Positions 9,262-20,368 are shown, numbered from the stretch's first letter. The stretch: 64,000 nt of DNA from Coix lacryma-jobi var. lacryma-jobi (GCA_009763385.1 CM019831.1:116161432-116225431), one strand, 5' to 3'. Numbers and translations: made by a program. The notes: generated by a model not told the origin, from the letters alone.

Positions 9262-9386
9262 ATGGATATGAATGTGATATATATTGTGTTTTGTGTGATG
9301 GAATATGGATATGAATGTGATATATATTGTGTTTTATGTGATGGAATATGGATATGTGATATATATTGTGTTTTGTGTGATGGAAA
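9262..9386 (+). repeat. 43-bp tandem repeat, three copies
   Basis: Units ATGGATATGAATGTGATATA... at 9262-9304 and 9305-9347, and a 39-bp unit lacking AATG-type bases at 9348-9386. Copies one and two differ at a single position. Confidence 0.9.
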
Positions 9387-9469
9387 GTGAAAATATATAT
9401 ATTTTTTATTTTTTCCCAGCTTTGCCAGAGGTGCCATGACACTCAGCAAAGCTGAAAAAATACCCCTAG

Positions 9470-9850
9470 CTCAGCCTTTTTGCTGAGTGCCGAGCCACGT
9501 GGCACTCGGCAAAGGCAGCCTCTTTGCCAATTGTCGGGCCACATGACACTCGACAAAGGCGGCCTCTTTGCCGAGTGTCAGCTGCAGCACTCGGCAAAAC
9601 TCATTTTCAAAAACAAAAATTCTTTGCCGAATGCCTGCCATGTCAGCACTCGGCAAAAAGCCGTCAGTTGATGGTAGCCGTTATCATTGCCGAGTGCGGA
9701 CAAGGCACTCGGCGAAGGCTTTGCCGAGTGCCCGATAAATATAACTCAGCAAAGAAATCTTTACCCTTAGTTTCTTTGCTGAGTGCGGCACTTGGCAAAG
9801 CCTTCGCCGAGTGCAACCAGCACTCGACAAAGAACCTGAACCCTATAGTG
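9470..9850 (+). repeat. CACTA subterminal repeats, TTTGCCGAGTG family, right end
   Basis: More than a dozen copies of TTTGCCGAGTGC or its complement GCACTCGGCAAA, in both orientations. This is a familiar subterminal unit of panicoid CACTA elements. The cluster stops at CCCTATAGTG (9850), which could be a mutated CACTA terminus (normally GTAGTG). The repeats do not match those at 5371-6190, so two CACTA families contribute to this block. Confidence 0.82.
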
Positions 9851-10126
9851 CAGAATTTTCTAAGACCTTTGCACTCAAACGGCTGGAAAGAATTCCTTTA
9901 TATGTTAGGTGAGATACATCTAAATGATGACAATGATCAACCAATTTGGAGGTATGAGAAGTATGGAATGAGCTTACACCTCAAGATCTATGTATAGACC
10001 GCTATCTCCCCTGGTGGGTTCACTAGCTAGTAAAAAGGATTAAAGAAGCAAAGGAAGAACAACAAGATGCACTTAAACTGAAAGTTTCCTTTGGGTACCA
10101 TTTCATAACCAACCTTAAACGGGGTG
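9851..10126 (+). other. Possible LINE ORF2 fragment and spacer
   Basis: A plus-strand frame at about 9870-9995 gives LGEIHLNDDNDQPIWRYEKY, similar in style to the zinc-finger region (zf-RVT) at the C-terminus of plant LINE ORF2. It ends at TAG 9995-9997. The match is short and made from memory of the family, so this is tentative. Nothing else is visible to 10126. Confidence 0.3.
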
Positions 10127-10436
10127 AAAGCCCTAGTTTGGTTTTGGCTAATTGATGAAACCTATTTGAAGGACCGAGAGGCTACCCGAAAGCGACCAGA
10201 GGGGGGGTGAATGGGAGCTTCAAAATTTCCTTTCGGAAACTAGATGCCACTGTCCCAAACTCAACCCCAAAAACGAAACCTAGAGCTTGCTAATGTCCAC
10301 GACCCTAGATGTAGGGTGGATGCTTCCTAGAAGCACAGCGGGACACTAGATAACTCTAGAAAGCCAACCCAAAAGACGGAATTCAAATCCGATCAAGAAC
10401 GAACGAACCGCGAACGAGACGGCGCGAAACAGCAGT

Positions 10437-10880
10437 GACCGGACTCTGGCCTGCGTCCGGTCTACAGGGACCGGACGCGTCCGGTCAACAAAAGTCGGCT
10501 CTGGAACCTTACTGTTCGCGACCGGACTCACGAGTACGGAGCGTCCGGTCGAGAGCAGTGTGTCCGGTCAGAAACGAACAAGCACGATGAACAGTGGAAG
10601 CAGTGCGTCCGATCAAAACGTGAACGGAGCGTCCGGTCAAATTGAAGAACACGGCTAAGCGCTGTTCATCGACCGGACTCACAGACCGAGCGTCCGGTCG
10701 CTTGACACCGGACGCGTCCGGTCGCTGAAAAACCGGTTTGGAACCTCTCTGTTTCTGACCGGACTCACTGAAGGCCGGTCGATTTGAACAGAGCGTCCGG
10801 TCAAGCAAAAGAGCTCAGACAGAGTTCAACCACCGGACGCACTGTGGCAGCGTCCGGTCGTTGAATGAAGCGTCCGGTCA
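10437..10880. repeat. GC-rich self-complementary motif array in SIRE LTR
   Basis: At least fourteen occurrences of GCGTCCGGTC, GACCGGAC or the fused GACCGGACGCGTCCGGTC (a perfect 18-bp palindrome at about 10469-10488). They are separated by 10-40 bp of unrelated sequence. Confidence 0.9.
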
Positions 10881-11689
10881 CCCCGCGAATTCACTGTTCG
10901 TCCACCGATTCGACTAGAACTCACCCAAAACAAATCCTCTAGGGATCAAACTTGGTGAGTGAAGTCACAAGGAGGATAGTGAGCTATCTCTAAGAGATCA
11001 TGGCTCGAACCTAACTCCAAATCGGTGAATCGAAGAATTTCGGGGGAAGTGAGAAAAAGTGACCCGAAACGAAAAATCGATCGATCTCCTAGACCGTGAG
11101 GTTAGAGGATGATTCCTTCGGTGGAAAGAAGTGCCTCACGATCTAGAACAACTTGGTTCAAACGGAATTGCAAAAGATGAACCGAGCAAAGAGATCAAGC
11201 GACGGGAAAATCGTGGAGAAAAAGGATTCCGCGAAGAACACAAGCAAAACGGAAATCACAGCCACGAAACCGAATCAAAGACACGAATCAAGTCATCGAT
11301 CAGTGCTCCAAGGTGAGGATACGGCCTCACTTCCTCGAATCAACAGTACACAGAGTGGAGTCTCTCTGCGGATCTCAACTAGCTAAAGCAGGGGATGGGA
11401 GAGTGGAAACCCTAGCAAATGAAAGCTCTAACTGCGATTTTGATTGAGATAGCTAAAACTGAGATGGGGAGGAGGGTGTCTCCCCTAGACTACTTATACT
11501 AACCTAGCCTAAGTCTATTTCCTACTCTACCCCTCACTACTGTATTTACAGAGCGGACCAGCCTAACCCTAAGGCTATTCTAGTCCACCCGCTGGTGGTA
11601 GGTAGATCCGACGGCCACGCCCGCACGGTCTTCCGCGTCGCCTCCACGCAACCTTCAGATCGCCGCCACGTGCCGCCACCACTCTGCAC

Positions 11690-11955
11690 CCCCGGTTTTG
11701 TGGCCCAAACCGGGAAACCAGCCTTTTCCATCAGCCCCCGGTTTTGAGGCCCAAACCGGGAAACCAGCCTCCAGCCCGAGTTTTGTGGCCAAACTCGGAA
11801 ACCGTCCGCGCCCGAGTTTTGAGGCCCAAACTCGGAAACCGGGCCACGCCCAGGTTTTGAGGCTCAACCTGGAAACCGTCGCGCCCAGGTTTTGTGGCTC
11901 AACCTGGAAACCCAGCACCCAGGTTTTGAGGCCCAAACCTGGAAACCGTCCACCG
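11690..11955. repeat. Tandem repeat of about 38 bp in SIRE LTR
   Basis: About seven imperfect units of the form CCCGGTTTTGAGGCCCAAACCGGGAAACC, each containing an inverted repeat (GGTTT...AAACC). The arms co-vary between units: CCGG/CCGG, CGAG/CTCG, CAGG/CCTG. Confidence 0.85.
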
Positions 11956-12348
11956 TTGGTTTTTCCCGGGCTCTACCAACAAACCGGCGTCGTAGAGGGG
12001 ATGCACCGCCTGTGCACCCCTTCCACCGACATGATCGCACTTCTCCGCCTGTCGCTGTCGCAGGCTGCCAGCCACCACAGCTGATCCTCCGGCCTCCAGT
12101 CCATCAGTCCAAGTCCACGTCCGCCCTTCACCGTCCGATACATCGGCATGGCACGTCCGCCGCATGGCACGCCCATCCTTCATCGCGCCCGGTCCGTCGG
12201 CACGGCACGTCGCAACTTGACCTTCACCCGCCATCGATCACTGTCTCCGTGCTCGACACCTGCACAACACAAGCCAAAGAACATGCGCATCATCTCCGTT
12301 GACAATCACTCATCACACAGAGACTCGGCATACACCCATGTATCCGCA

Positions 12349-14032
12349 ATCTCCCCCTTGATGAGTGCATTGTCAACTCCACAACAAATCATGAATAAGA
12401 AGAAGGAGGTAGGAAGGAGTGAGAAGAGAAAACCCAACCAAATGACCCAAAAGCCTAACAAAAGCCAAAGAAGGTCAAGTGGATGAAGCAAAAACTTGGT
12501 CCCCAAAGACATGGGCAACGGCTCGACGCAACCAAGCAAAGCAAAGCTAGCCCTCAAGAAGAGGTAGAACAGGCTCAACACCGCTAGCAGATACCAATTG
12601 AAGATCGGAGGACAACAGAAGCAAAATGCTAGTCCCTCAAGATAGAGGCACAGAGGCTCAACACAACTAGCAAGAAAATCACTCCGAACCAATTGAAAAT
12701 CAACCCAAACCAAATGGGAAAGCACACCAGACGATACCAATTGAAAGCCAAATGAAAAAGCTTATGAAAGCTCATGAAAAGCTAGGAACGTTTGCTAGTC
12801 CCTCAAGACAGAGGCAACGGCTCAACACAACTAGCAAACTCCCCCTCGACAAATGCAAGCGACTAGGACAAAAGATTCTCCCCTTAGTTGATCAACACAG
12901 GAGCATATGATTTGCATAAATTTCTCCCCCTAGTTGAAAATGCACTTATCAAGGCCAAAAAGGTATCGGAGAAGCAACTCCCTTCACATAAACTCCCCCT
13001 GAACACAAGATCTCCTTCCACAATGCATATGAAGTCAAAATGCAAGTTAGGAGCTTCAAGTATATAGTCAAAAGAGTGCAAAGATGCTCTAATCAGTATA
13101 GCTCCAACATCTCAATTAAGCACTCAAATAGCAAAGGCTCAAACTGATCACTTATACGAAATATGAAGCATATGAGCATGTGAGCAGTTTTAAGCCAAAA
13201 GGATAGTCACCATCAAAATAGCACTAGACATGTATAGAAGGAATCCAAACAAGTGCTAAACATATATACAAGGTGAACTACCCCTAGCAAAGTTCAATCA
13301 TCATGCATAGGAATGAAGCATATACTTGTGATTTCAAACTCAAATCGGAGTTGCAGCGGTAAGAGAATTCACAAGTTCATTTTTAGCATGTGATTGCGAG
13401 AGGTTGAAAGCTTGTCATTGCCTAACTTTTCAACCATGCGAAGCCTATGCCGAAGCAATCAGAAGCTTAAAGCAACGGTTTCGGTCATACACTACATGGC
13501 TCAAGTTTAACTCAAAGTGCAATGAGAAACAGTCTCAATACCATGAGGTGTTGACAAGCAATCCCATCTCGATCTTTTCAATTCAACAATACTTGGTTCA
13601 GATTTTAAGCAAGTTATGAACGACCAAGCAAGTGAATGACTCAGAACTAGAGACATAGCAACCTAGCATATATGAAAAGCAGGAATGGACTCAACCCACC
13701 CTACACATGCTAGTTGCATATCTCAATGGTGAACATTTTCAGATTTATATATATTAGGTATAATTCACCATTCCAAAAATAGCTCGCTCATAGCATGTAA
13801 CAATGATCAGAAAGAGCATAAGCTACAGGCATTATCATAAGTATCGGAGCAATATTAACAAGAGCATAATTACATTCTAGTGAATATAGACATGAAGCTC
13901 AGAATGTAAATGCGTATGCCCGACACAAAACTGAAAGAAAGAAGATACCAAAAGGAAAGACTCAAGAAACTCAAAAGAAAGGAGCCTCAAAATAAAAGAG
14001 TCAGTCTGTACATCTCAAAATGCTTCCCCCAT
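12349..14032 (-). other. SIRE internal region between pol and 3' LTR
   Basis: About 1.7 kb without a convincing ORF. It contains the polypurine tract next to 12349 and three imperfect copies (about 12550, 12630, 12800) of a unit with CTAGTCCCTCAAGAnAGAGG and GGCTCAACACAACTAGCA. SIRE elements can carry an envelope-like ORF here. The hydrophobic frame at 12306-12740 lacks an ATG and crosses the LTR border, so it is not called. Confidence 0.6.
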
Positions 14033-17000
14033 CTAAAAGGGGAAACACACACCAAGCTCACCCCTCAACCGATTAAAGGTTGATTCGTCTAAAGGCTTGG
14101 TAAAAATATCAGCCAATTGGTGATGAGTATCGACATGGCGAAGGTCGATATCACCCTTCTCCTGGTGGTCTCGCAAGAAATGAAAGCGCACATCAATGTG
14201 TTTGGTTTTCGAGTGAAGCACGGGGTTCTTAGCAACGCTAATGGCACTCGTGCTGTCACAAAGCAAAGGAACTCGAGTAAAGCTCAAACCAAAATCACGC
14301 AAAGTGGCCATCATCCAGAGTAACTGGGAACAGCAGCTAGCCGCAGCAACATATTCAGCCTCCGTGGTAGACTGAGCGACACTAGACTGCTTGCTAGAAG
14401 ACCACGACACCAGAGAAGATCCAATAAACTGGCAAGTCCCAGAAGTGGACTTACGCTCAATTCGACAACCAGCAAAATCGGCATCGGAATAACCGCAAAG
14501 CGAGAGAGTGGAGGAAGCAGAATACCAAATCCCGAACTCAGGCGTGAAACGAAGGTACCTGAAGATGCGCTTCACCGCCTGACGGTGAGAAGTGCGTGGC
14601 GAGGCCTGAAAGCGCGCGCACAAGCACACGGCGAACTGAATGTCCGGCCGTGTCGCCGTCAGGTAGAGCAGCGATCCAATCATGCTGCGGTACTCCTTCT
14701 GGTCCACTGCTTCTCCATCCGTGTCGGCATCCAGGGCAGTCGTCGTCGACATGGGCGTCGGAAGAGGCTTGGCCTCACCCAAGTCGAACCGCTTCAGCAA
14801 GTCCCTCGTGTACTTGCCCTGGTGCACAAACGTCCCCTCTCGGGATTGCTTAATTTGCAACCCGAGAAAGAAAGTCAGCTCGCCCATCATGCTCATCTCG
14901 AACTCCCTGCTCATAGTATCTGCAAACTTGGCAACCAAAGCGTGAGAAGAACCACCGAAAATGATATCATCCACGTAAATTTGGACCAAGAGAGTATCCT
15001 TGCCTTGCTTGAGGAGAAAGAGCGTTTTATCAACACATCCCATTTTAAAACCCTTAGCTAGCAAAAAGGTTTTTAATCTCTCATACCAGGCTCTAGGGGC
15101 TTGTTTCAAACCATACAAAGCTTTGTGGAGTTTAAAGACATGGTTTGGAAACTTGGGATTTTCAAAACCGGGGGGTTGCTGGACATAGACCTCCTCCTCA
15201 ATGTAGCCGTTTAAGAAAGCACTCTTGACATCCATTTGAAAAAGTTTGAAACCCATGGATGCAGCATAAGCCAAGAGTATCCTAATAGCTTCCAAACGAG
15301 CTACAGGAGCGAAAGTCTCCTCATAATCTATCCCCTCCTTCTGACTATAACCCTTCGCCACAAGCCGGGCCTTGTTTCTCACAATGTGGCCCTCCTCTCC
15401 TTGCTTGTTTTTAAATACCCATTTTGTCCCAATAGGTTTACAGTCAGGAGGTGGTGGCACTAGAACCCAAACCCGATTTCGCTCAAAGTTCTCTAGCTCC
15501 TCATGCATGGCATTGACCCAATCCGGATCCGTCAATGCGTGTCCAACATCTCGGGGCTCAAAAGACGCGACAAAAGCAGAATGAGCAAAGTGCGAGATGT
15601 GCTGTGACCTGGAGCGAGTAACTCGCTCGTCGATGTCGCCGATCATCTGCTGAGGAGGGTGCTGGCGCTGGATGTGTCGTGGCGCCTCCCGGGAAGAAGT
15701 GACCTCCCCCTCAACAGTAGCTGGTTCCACCCCGGGTACAAAAGGTACCGCGCGAGGTGGAGGATCCCACGGCCCCCAGGAAGAAGAAGTGTCGGGGCCG
15801 TGAGTCGTCGTCGAGGCCGCTCTTTGCGGCACGGCAGGTGGAGGGGGTGCTGGATCATCTATACCTTCAGCACCCTCGTCCTCGTCATCAAAAAGAGGCT
15901 CTCCAACCTCATGATCACCTGCACGCTCAAAACGAGAAGAGGGACAAACAAGAGTCTCGTCGAAGGTGACATCTGATGTCTCCATGACTCGGTTAGTGTC
16001 AAGGTTAAGTACACGATAAGCTCGAGTGTGAGTGCCATAACCCAAAAACACACCGTCAGAAGAACGAGACTCAAACTTGTCCAGGTTGCCTTTTTTCAAT
16101 ATAAAACAGTGGCAACCAAAGACTCTAAAATAACTCACCTTGGGCTGGCGACCAAAACGCAACTCATAAGAGGTCTTCTTCAAAAACGCTCTCAGAAAAA
16201 TGCGATTCGAAATGTAGCATGCAGTGTTCATAGCTTTGGCCCAAAAGCGCCTAGGAGTCCTATGCTCATCAAGCATCGTCCTGGCCATCTCAACAAGGGT
16301 CCGATTCTTCCTCTCTACAACACCATTTTGGGGCGGTGTGTAGGGGGAAGAAAACTGATGCTCCAAACCAAGGCGGTTACAAAACACCTCAAAATCCGAA
16401 TTCTTAAACTCGGAACCATTATCACTTCTAATCGCTCGCATCGAGTTCAAAGGGAACTCGTTCTGAAGACGCAAAATCAGATTGCGAGCGAAGGAGAAAG
16501 TCTCGGTCTTCTCAGCTAGAAAGAAGACCCACGAATATCTCGAAAAGTCGTCAACAACAACCAAAACATACCACTTGCCACCAACCGAGCTCACCCGAGC
16601 CGGACCAACAAGGTCCATGTGTAAAAGCTCTCCGGGGTGCGAGGTCATGACCTTAGTCACTGGATGGTGGGGAGCGGCAACCATCTTCCCATGTCTGCAA
16701 GAATGGCAAACTAGATCCTTCTCCATCGAAAGCTTGGGCAATCCTCGGATTAGGCCAAGTGAGCTAAGTCTTGCAAGCAAGTCGAAGCTTAAGTGACCGA
16801 GCCTCCTATGCCACTTCCAAAGATCGGAAGAAGAAGGACTAGCCAAAAGACAGCGAGAAGAACCAAACGACTCCGAGAAATTCGCGCGAAAGACTTTCCC
16901 AAAGGGCGAAATCAGACATACAAGATCGCCCTGAGGATCTAAGATGCGACTTAGGTTCGGTTTGAAACGAATCTCATAGTCATCATCAAAAAGTTGCGAA

Positions 17001-17221
17001 ACAGAAAGCAAGTTAAAATGCAGGTTAGAAACAAGAGCAACATCGCGCAACACAAAGTGCTCATTAACCCGCACCGTCCCACGAGACAATACCTTACCTT
17101 TACTATTGTCACCGAAGGTTATGTACTCCTTTCCGGCGACCGGGCTAAGGCTGGAGAACCACTTGGTGTTTCCGGTCATGTGCCTCGAACAACCGGAATC
17201 CACCAACCAAACGTCCTCCAA
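14033..17221 (-). CDS. pol: SIRE-type Copia pol polyprotein (protease, integrase, RT, RNase H)
   Basis: An uninterrupted 1062-codon frame encodes the enzymes of a Copia retrotransposon. Domains in order: protease with DSG near residue 8; GAG-pre-integrase zinc region HRRLGHLS ... CHSCRHGKM (about 135-180); integrase core (about 195-360) with MDLVGPARV, IRSDNGSEF and NGVVERKNRT; RT (about 610-850) with QMDVKSAFLNG and the catalytic YVDD; RNase H (about 940-1060) with STTEAEYVAA and KTKHIDVRFHFL. All catalytic signatures I can check are present. The frame opens at a TTG codon, not an ATG, two nucleotides out of the gag frame. Just upstream is TGATGTAG, so expression needs an unusual mechanism or the copy has one mutation. 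The best-preserved coding sequence in the window. Confidence 0.95.
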   Translation of the reverse strand: MEDVWLVDSGCSRHMTGNTKWFSSLSPVAGKEYITFGDNSKGKVLSRGTVRVNEHFVLRDVALVSNLHFNLLSVSQLFDDDYEIRFKPNLSRILDPQGDLVCLISPFGKVFRANFSESFGSSRCLLASPSSSDLWKWHRRLGHLSFDLLARLSSLGLIRGLPKLSMEKDLVCHSCRHGKMVAAPHHPVTKVMTSHPGELLHMDLVGPARVSSVGGKWYVLVVVDDFSRYSWVFFLAEKTETFSFARNLILRLQNEFPLNSMRAIRSDNGSEFKNSDFEVFCNRLGLEHQFSSPYTPPQNGVVERKNRTLVEMARTMLDEHRTPRRFWAKAMNTACYISNRIFLRAFLKKTSYELRFGRQPKVSYFRVFGCHCFILKKGNLDKFESRSSDGVFLGYGTHTRAYRVLNLDTNRVMETSDVTFDETLVCPSSRFERAGDHEVGEPLFDDEDEGAEGIDDPAPPPPAVPQRAASTTTHGPDTSSSWGPWDPPPRAVPFVPGVEPATVEGEVTSSREAPRHIQRQHPPQQMIGDIDERVTRSRSQHISHFAHSAFVASFEPRDVGHALTDPDWVNAMHEELENFERNRVWVLVPPPPDCKPIGTKWVFKNKQGEEGHIVRNKARLVAKGYSQKEGIDYEETFAPVARLEAIRILLAYAASMGFKLFQMDVKSAFLNGYIEEEVYVQQPPGFENPKFPNHVFKLHKALYGLKQAPRAWYERLKTFLLAKGFKMGCVDKTLFLLKQGKDTLLVQIYVDDIIFGGSSHALVAKFADTMSREFEMSMMGELTFFLGLQIKQSREGTFVHQGKYTRDLLKRFDLGEAKPLPTPMSTTTALDADTDGEAVDQKEYRSMIGSLLYLTATRPDIQFAVCLCARFQASPRTSHRQAVKRIFRYLRFTPEFGIWYSASSTLSLCGYSDADFAGCRIERKSTSGTCQFIGSSLVSWSSSKQSSVAQSTTEAEYVAAASCCSQLLWMMATLRDFGLSFTRVPLLCDSTSAISVAKNPVLHSKTKHIDVRFHFLRDHQEKGDIDLRHVDTHHQLADIFTKPLDESTFNRLRGELGVCFPF

Positions 17222-17235
17222 CCGTCTTACCTACA

Positions 17236-19661
17236 TCAATAGAAAGACATAGGGTGAGCATACGGTCCAACACTGGGGTTAGTGAAATAAGGGGAAAACC
17301 AGTGTTGGGCCGGCTGCTCAAAAGAAGGGTTAGTGAAAAAACCATTCCTAGCATGTCTACGAGGGAAGCGATCACCACGCTGAGGAAAACGTGGTCCGCT
17401 GGGGAAGAAGCGCTCATGGCGGTACTCATCCTGCGGTGGGGGAAAGCGCTCAACTAAGCCTCCGCCACGGGGTCCGTTACCTGCAAAAGCAGGACCCCGT
17501 CGGGGACGCTCTCTACGAGGTCTACGCCTAGGAGCCTGGGGCTCAACTCTAGCGTCTCTCCTCGGAGCTCTCTCCTGCCTAGGCCTAACAAACTGAGGTC
17601 CTGGACCTCTAGGCCTAGTCTCCCTCCTCGGGGCTCTCATCTCCTGCCTAGGCCTGGGACCCTGACGTCCGGACCTAGCAGCTCTCCCCTGGGCCTTCGG
17701 TACATGTCCACCATGAGCTGGATGGTACATGTCCGGGTTCTCCATCTCCCGAGCCCTGCGCGCCTCTCGCTTGCGCCGAAAGCAGAACTCGCTCAAGTGA
17801 CCATCCCTCCCACAAAAATCACACTGGTACCTCACCGCACGCACAGGGGGTTGTTGGTGACCAGGGCTGTGGGTGTGGCTCACTTTGCCTTTGCCCTTCT
17901 GTGGCAACTCCTCTCGGATGGGTGGCATAGCATCAAGCTTGTTTCTGAGGTGGTTTGGCTTGGGTGCCCAAACTGGGTTCTTGGGAGGAGCTCTCGGGGG
18001 TTCCTCAACCACACCATCTTTGGTGATAGGCTTGGCTGGCTCTTTGAGTGGAAGCTTGGCAAGTTTGGGAGTAGTGGTGGAATTGGGCTTCTCACATGGG
18101 TTCAGACCACTACACTCTCCAATCTTCCCAAAAGCTGAGAGATCAACACTCTGAGCAAGACCTACACCAGGGGCACCAACAGCTCGCTTGAATTGGGAGA
18201 TCATCATCCCGAGCTGCGGCTCACTACTGGAGACCCATGACAAGATGGACCGAAGGTATGTGTTTTCTTCCTCGGTTTGCATCTTGCCATGCTTCTCATT
18301 GGTAATCTCCATCTCCAGGCCCTCACACAAAGCACACCTCGAGACACAAGTGCTATCTGAGCTGGCCTTCACTAAAGACTCAAGCTTGGCATTCTTCTCT
18401 GCCAACTCAGATTGCAAGACAGGACAAGTCTTGCACGCACCCAACAGCTGCGGCCTAGCACGGAGCTCATCCACCTCTCCAACCAACGCAGCATACTTAC
18501 CTCTCAGAGTGAGAAGGTCAGTCATGTGCGCGGTGCACGACTCGCACTCCGCCTCCTCCGACACTACCACGGTGGACCGAGCGAACTCAAGCTCCTTCAC
18601 CGTGTCCTCCCACTTCTGCCTAAACTCCTTGCGCTCTCTAGCGGCACGCCTAAGCAATTTATCTTGGCTAAGGAGGGCAGCAGTCAATTTCTCAACCTCG
18701 GAGGAAAGCTCATCGTAGGTGAGAGATACCTGGGAGGTGTCGTCGTCGTCGTCGTTCCGAGGGGTACGCTCCGGCTCGCCGTCGACCTCATCTCCGAGCG
18801 CCATGGTGCAGAAGCCGTCGTCGTCGGCGAAGAAGCAGAGGCCGTTCAGCTTGTCCTCGATCCTCTTCTTCTTCTCGGACTCGTCATCGCTCGAGCTGGC
18901 GGAGTCGTCATCCGAGCCGTCGACGTCGCTGAGCGTGGCGAAGAACGCGCGCTGCTCAGCTTGCTGCTTCTCCAAGTACTTCTTCTTGATGTACTCTTTG
19001 TCGAAGCCGCCCCGTTTCTTGTGCCTTGGGGGGACGTGCTTCTCCTTGTACTTGGAGTCGCGCTTGCGCCCATGTTCGCCCTTGCCCAAGTGCTTGTTCT
19101 TCTTGGGGCAGTTGGCGATGAAGTGGTCGGGGTCGCCGCACTCGTAGCATCCCGTGCGTCCTCCTCCTCGACGGCGGTTCATGCGGTTGTTGTGGAACCG
19201 CGAGAACCGGTTGGCAAGCAAAGCCAACTCGTCGTCTCCCAAAGACTCCAGCTGGTCCTCTGTCACAGAAAAGAGAGAAGAAAGCGCAAAGCCAGCTGAG
19301 GGGTTAGAGGAAGAGCCGGAAACCAAAGCCATGGACGGGCGAGAAGGATTTTCAAAAGAAGCCCTCGCCATAGCATCAATCTCACTGGACTTGAGCTTAC
19401 TGAAGAGCTCGTCGCAGGTGAGAGTCTCATAGTTCGGCGATTCGATGATTGCCTGAACCTTGGAGTCCCACACCGAACGGTCAAGAGTGTGCAAAAGCTT
19501 CAAAGCACGCTCATGATCGTCAAATGGCAACTGCTCTCTGTTAGCCCTCATCCTGTTGACAATCACCTGAAAGCGAGCGAATAAACTTTCTATGCTCTCG
19601 CCAGGTTGATGTCTAAAGTTCTCATACTCTCGCTTGAACGACTCGTAGAGTCGGGTTTTGA
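17236..19661 (-). CDS. gag: SIRE-type Copia gag, N-terminus in assembly gap
   Basis: The frame continues from the gap edge at 19661 (RLYESFKREYENFRHQPGES) to TGA at 17236-17238, so at least 808 codons. The first ATG inside it is at 19566. Gag forms the particle and binds the RNA. Visible parts, numbered from that ATG: a UBN2-type gag region to about residue 65; a CX2CX4HX4C knuckle (GCYECGDPDHFIANCP) at about 140; a lysine-rich stretch; an acidic serine run; a long predicted coiled coil (about 275-430) with repeated CxxC pairs; a second knuckle (CDFCGRDGHLSEFC) at about 580; and an arginine/proline-rich tail. Two knuckles and a long tail are typical of SIRE elements. No internal stop is seen. 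Confidence 0.92.
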
Positions 19662-20161
19662 NNNNNNNNNNNNNNNNNNNNNNNNNNNNNNNNNNNNNNN
19701 NNNNNNNNNNNNNNNNNNNNNNNNNNNNNNNNNNNNNNNNNNNNNNNNNNNNNNNNNNNNNNNNNNNNNNNNNNNNNNNNNNNNNNNNNNNNNNNNNNNN
19801 NNNNNNNNNNNNNNNNNNNNNNNNNNNNNNNNNNNNNNNNNNNNNNNNNNNNNNNNNNNNNNNNNNNNNNNNNNNNNNNNNNNNNNNNNNNNNNNNNNNN
19901 NNNNNNNNNNNNNNNNNNNNNNNNNNNNNNNNNNNNNNNNNNNNNNNNNNNNNNNNNNNNNNNNNNNNNNNNNNNNNNNNNNNNNNNNNNNNNNNNNNNN
20001 NNNNNNNNNNNNNNNNNNNNNNNNNNNNNNNNNNNNNNNNNNNNNNNNNNNNNNNNNNNNNNNNNNNNNNNNNNNNNNNNNNNNNNNNNNNNNNNNNNNN
20101 NNNNNNNNNNNNNNNNNNNNNNNNNNNNNNNNNNNNNNNNNNNNNNNNNNNNNNNNNNNNN
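19662..20161. other. Assembly gap (500 N)
   Basis: Exactly 500 N. It hides the gag N-terminus and probably the 5' LTR and primer site of the SIRE element; the true length is unknown. Confidence 1.
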
Positions 20162-20368
20162 GTTTAATCTTGAAGCACCTTATTTTGTCACGTTCCTAAA
20201 TTATCAACAAACCACTATATTGTAGAAATACAAAGAAGCACAGGTGTAAGAACATCTCCTCAAAATTACTCCATACACATGTCCACAGATATTTGCTTTT
20301 ACTGTGACCTTCCAATTTGCAGAAACTGTTAGAGATTTTTGCTTTTACTCTGACCTTCTAGTTTGCAG
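20162..20368 (+). other. Intron-like segment with duplicated acceptor region
   Basis: Two adjacent imperfect 43-44 bp copies (about 20292-20335 and 20336-20379) each contain TTTGCTTTTACT, GACCTTC and TTTGCAG. The duplication doubles the pyrimidine tract and AG in front of the exon-like segment at 20369. Confidence 0.5.

Larger units (their letters stand above)
10167..12348 (-). mobile_element. 3' LTR of minus-strand SIRE-type Copia element
   Basis: On the plus strand it starts TGAAGGACCGAGAGG and ends TGTATCCGCA. On the minus strand it starts TGCGGATACATGG directly after the polypurine tract CATCAAGGGGGAGAT. That junction, a GGGGGGGTGAAT string near its other end, and the length (2182 bp) fit SIRE/Maximus LTRs. 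It carries an array of CCGGACGCGTCCGG motifs (10437-10880) and, at 11690-11950, seven AAACCGGGAAACC/GTTTTGAGGCCC-type repeats. The flanking left five bases are CTATT; the other LTR is not seen because of the gap at 19662. Confidence 0.8.

Noticed and set aside
9262..9386. CRISPR-like array
   Set aside because: Direct head-to-tail 43-bp repeat with no spacers, in a plant transposon region.
12306..12740. Hydrophobic 144-codon minus-strand ORF at the env-like position of the SIRE element
   Set aside because: Opens at a TTG rather than ATG, is built on the local tandem repeats, and runs across the LTR border, so an envelope-like gene is not supported.
18412..19299. 295-codon plus-strand ORF
   Set aside because: Antisense shadow of the SIRE gag coding region.
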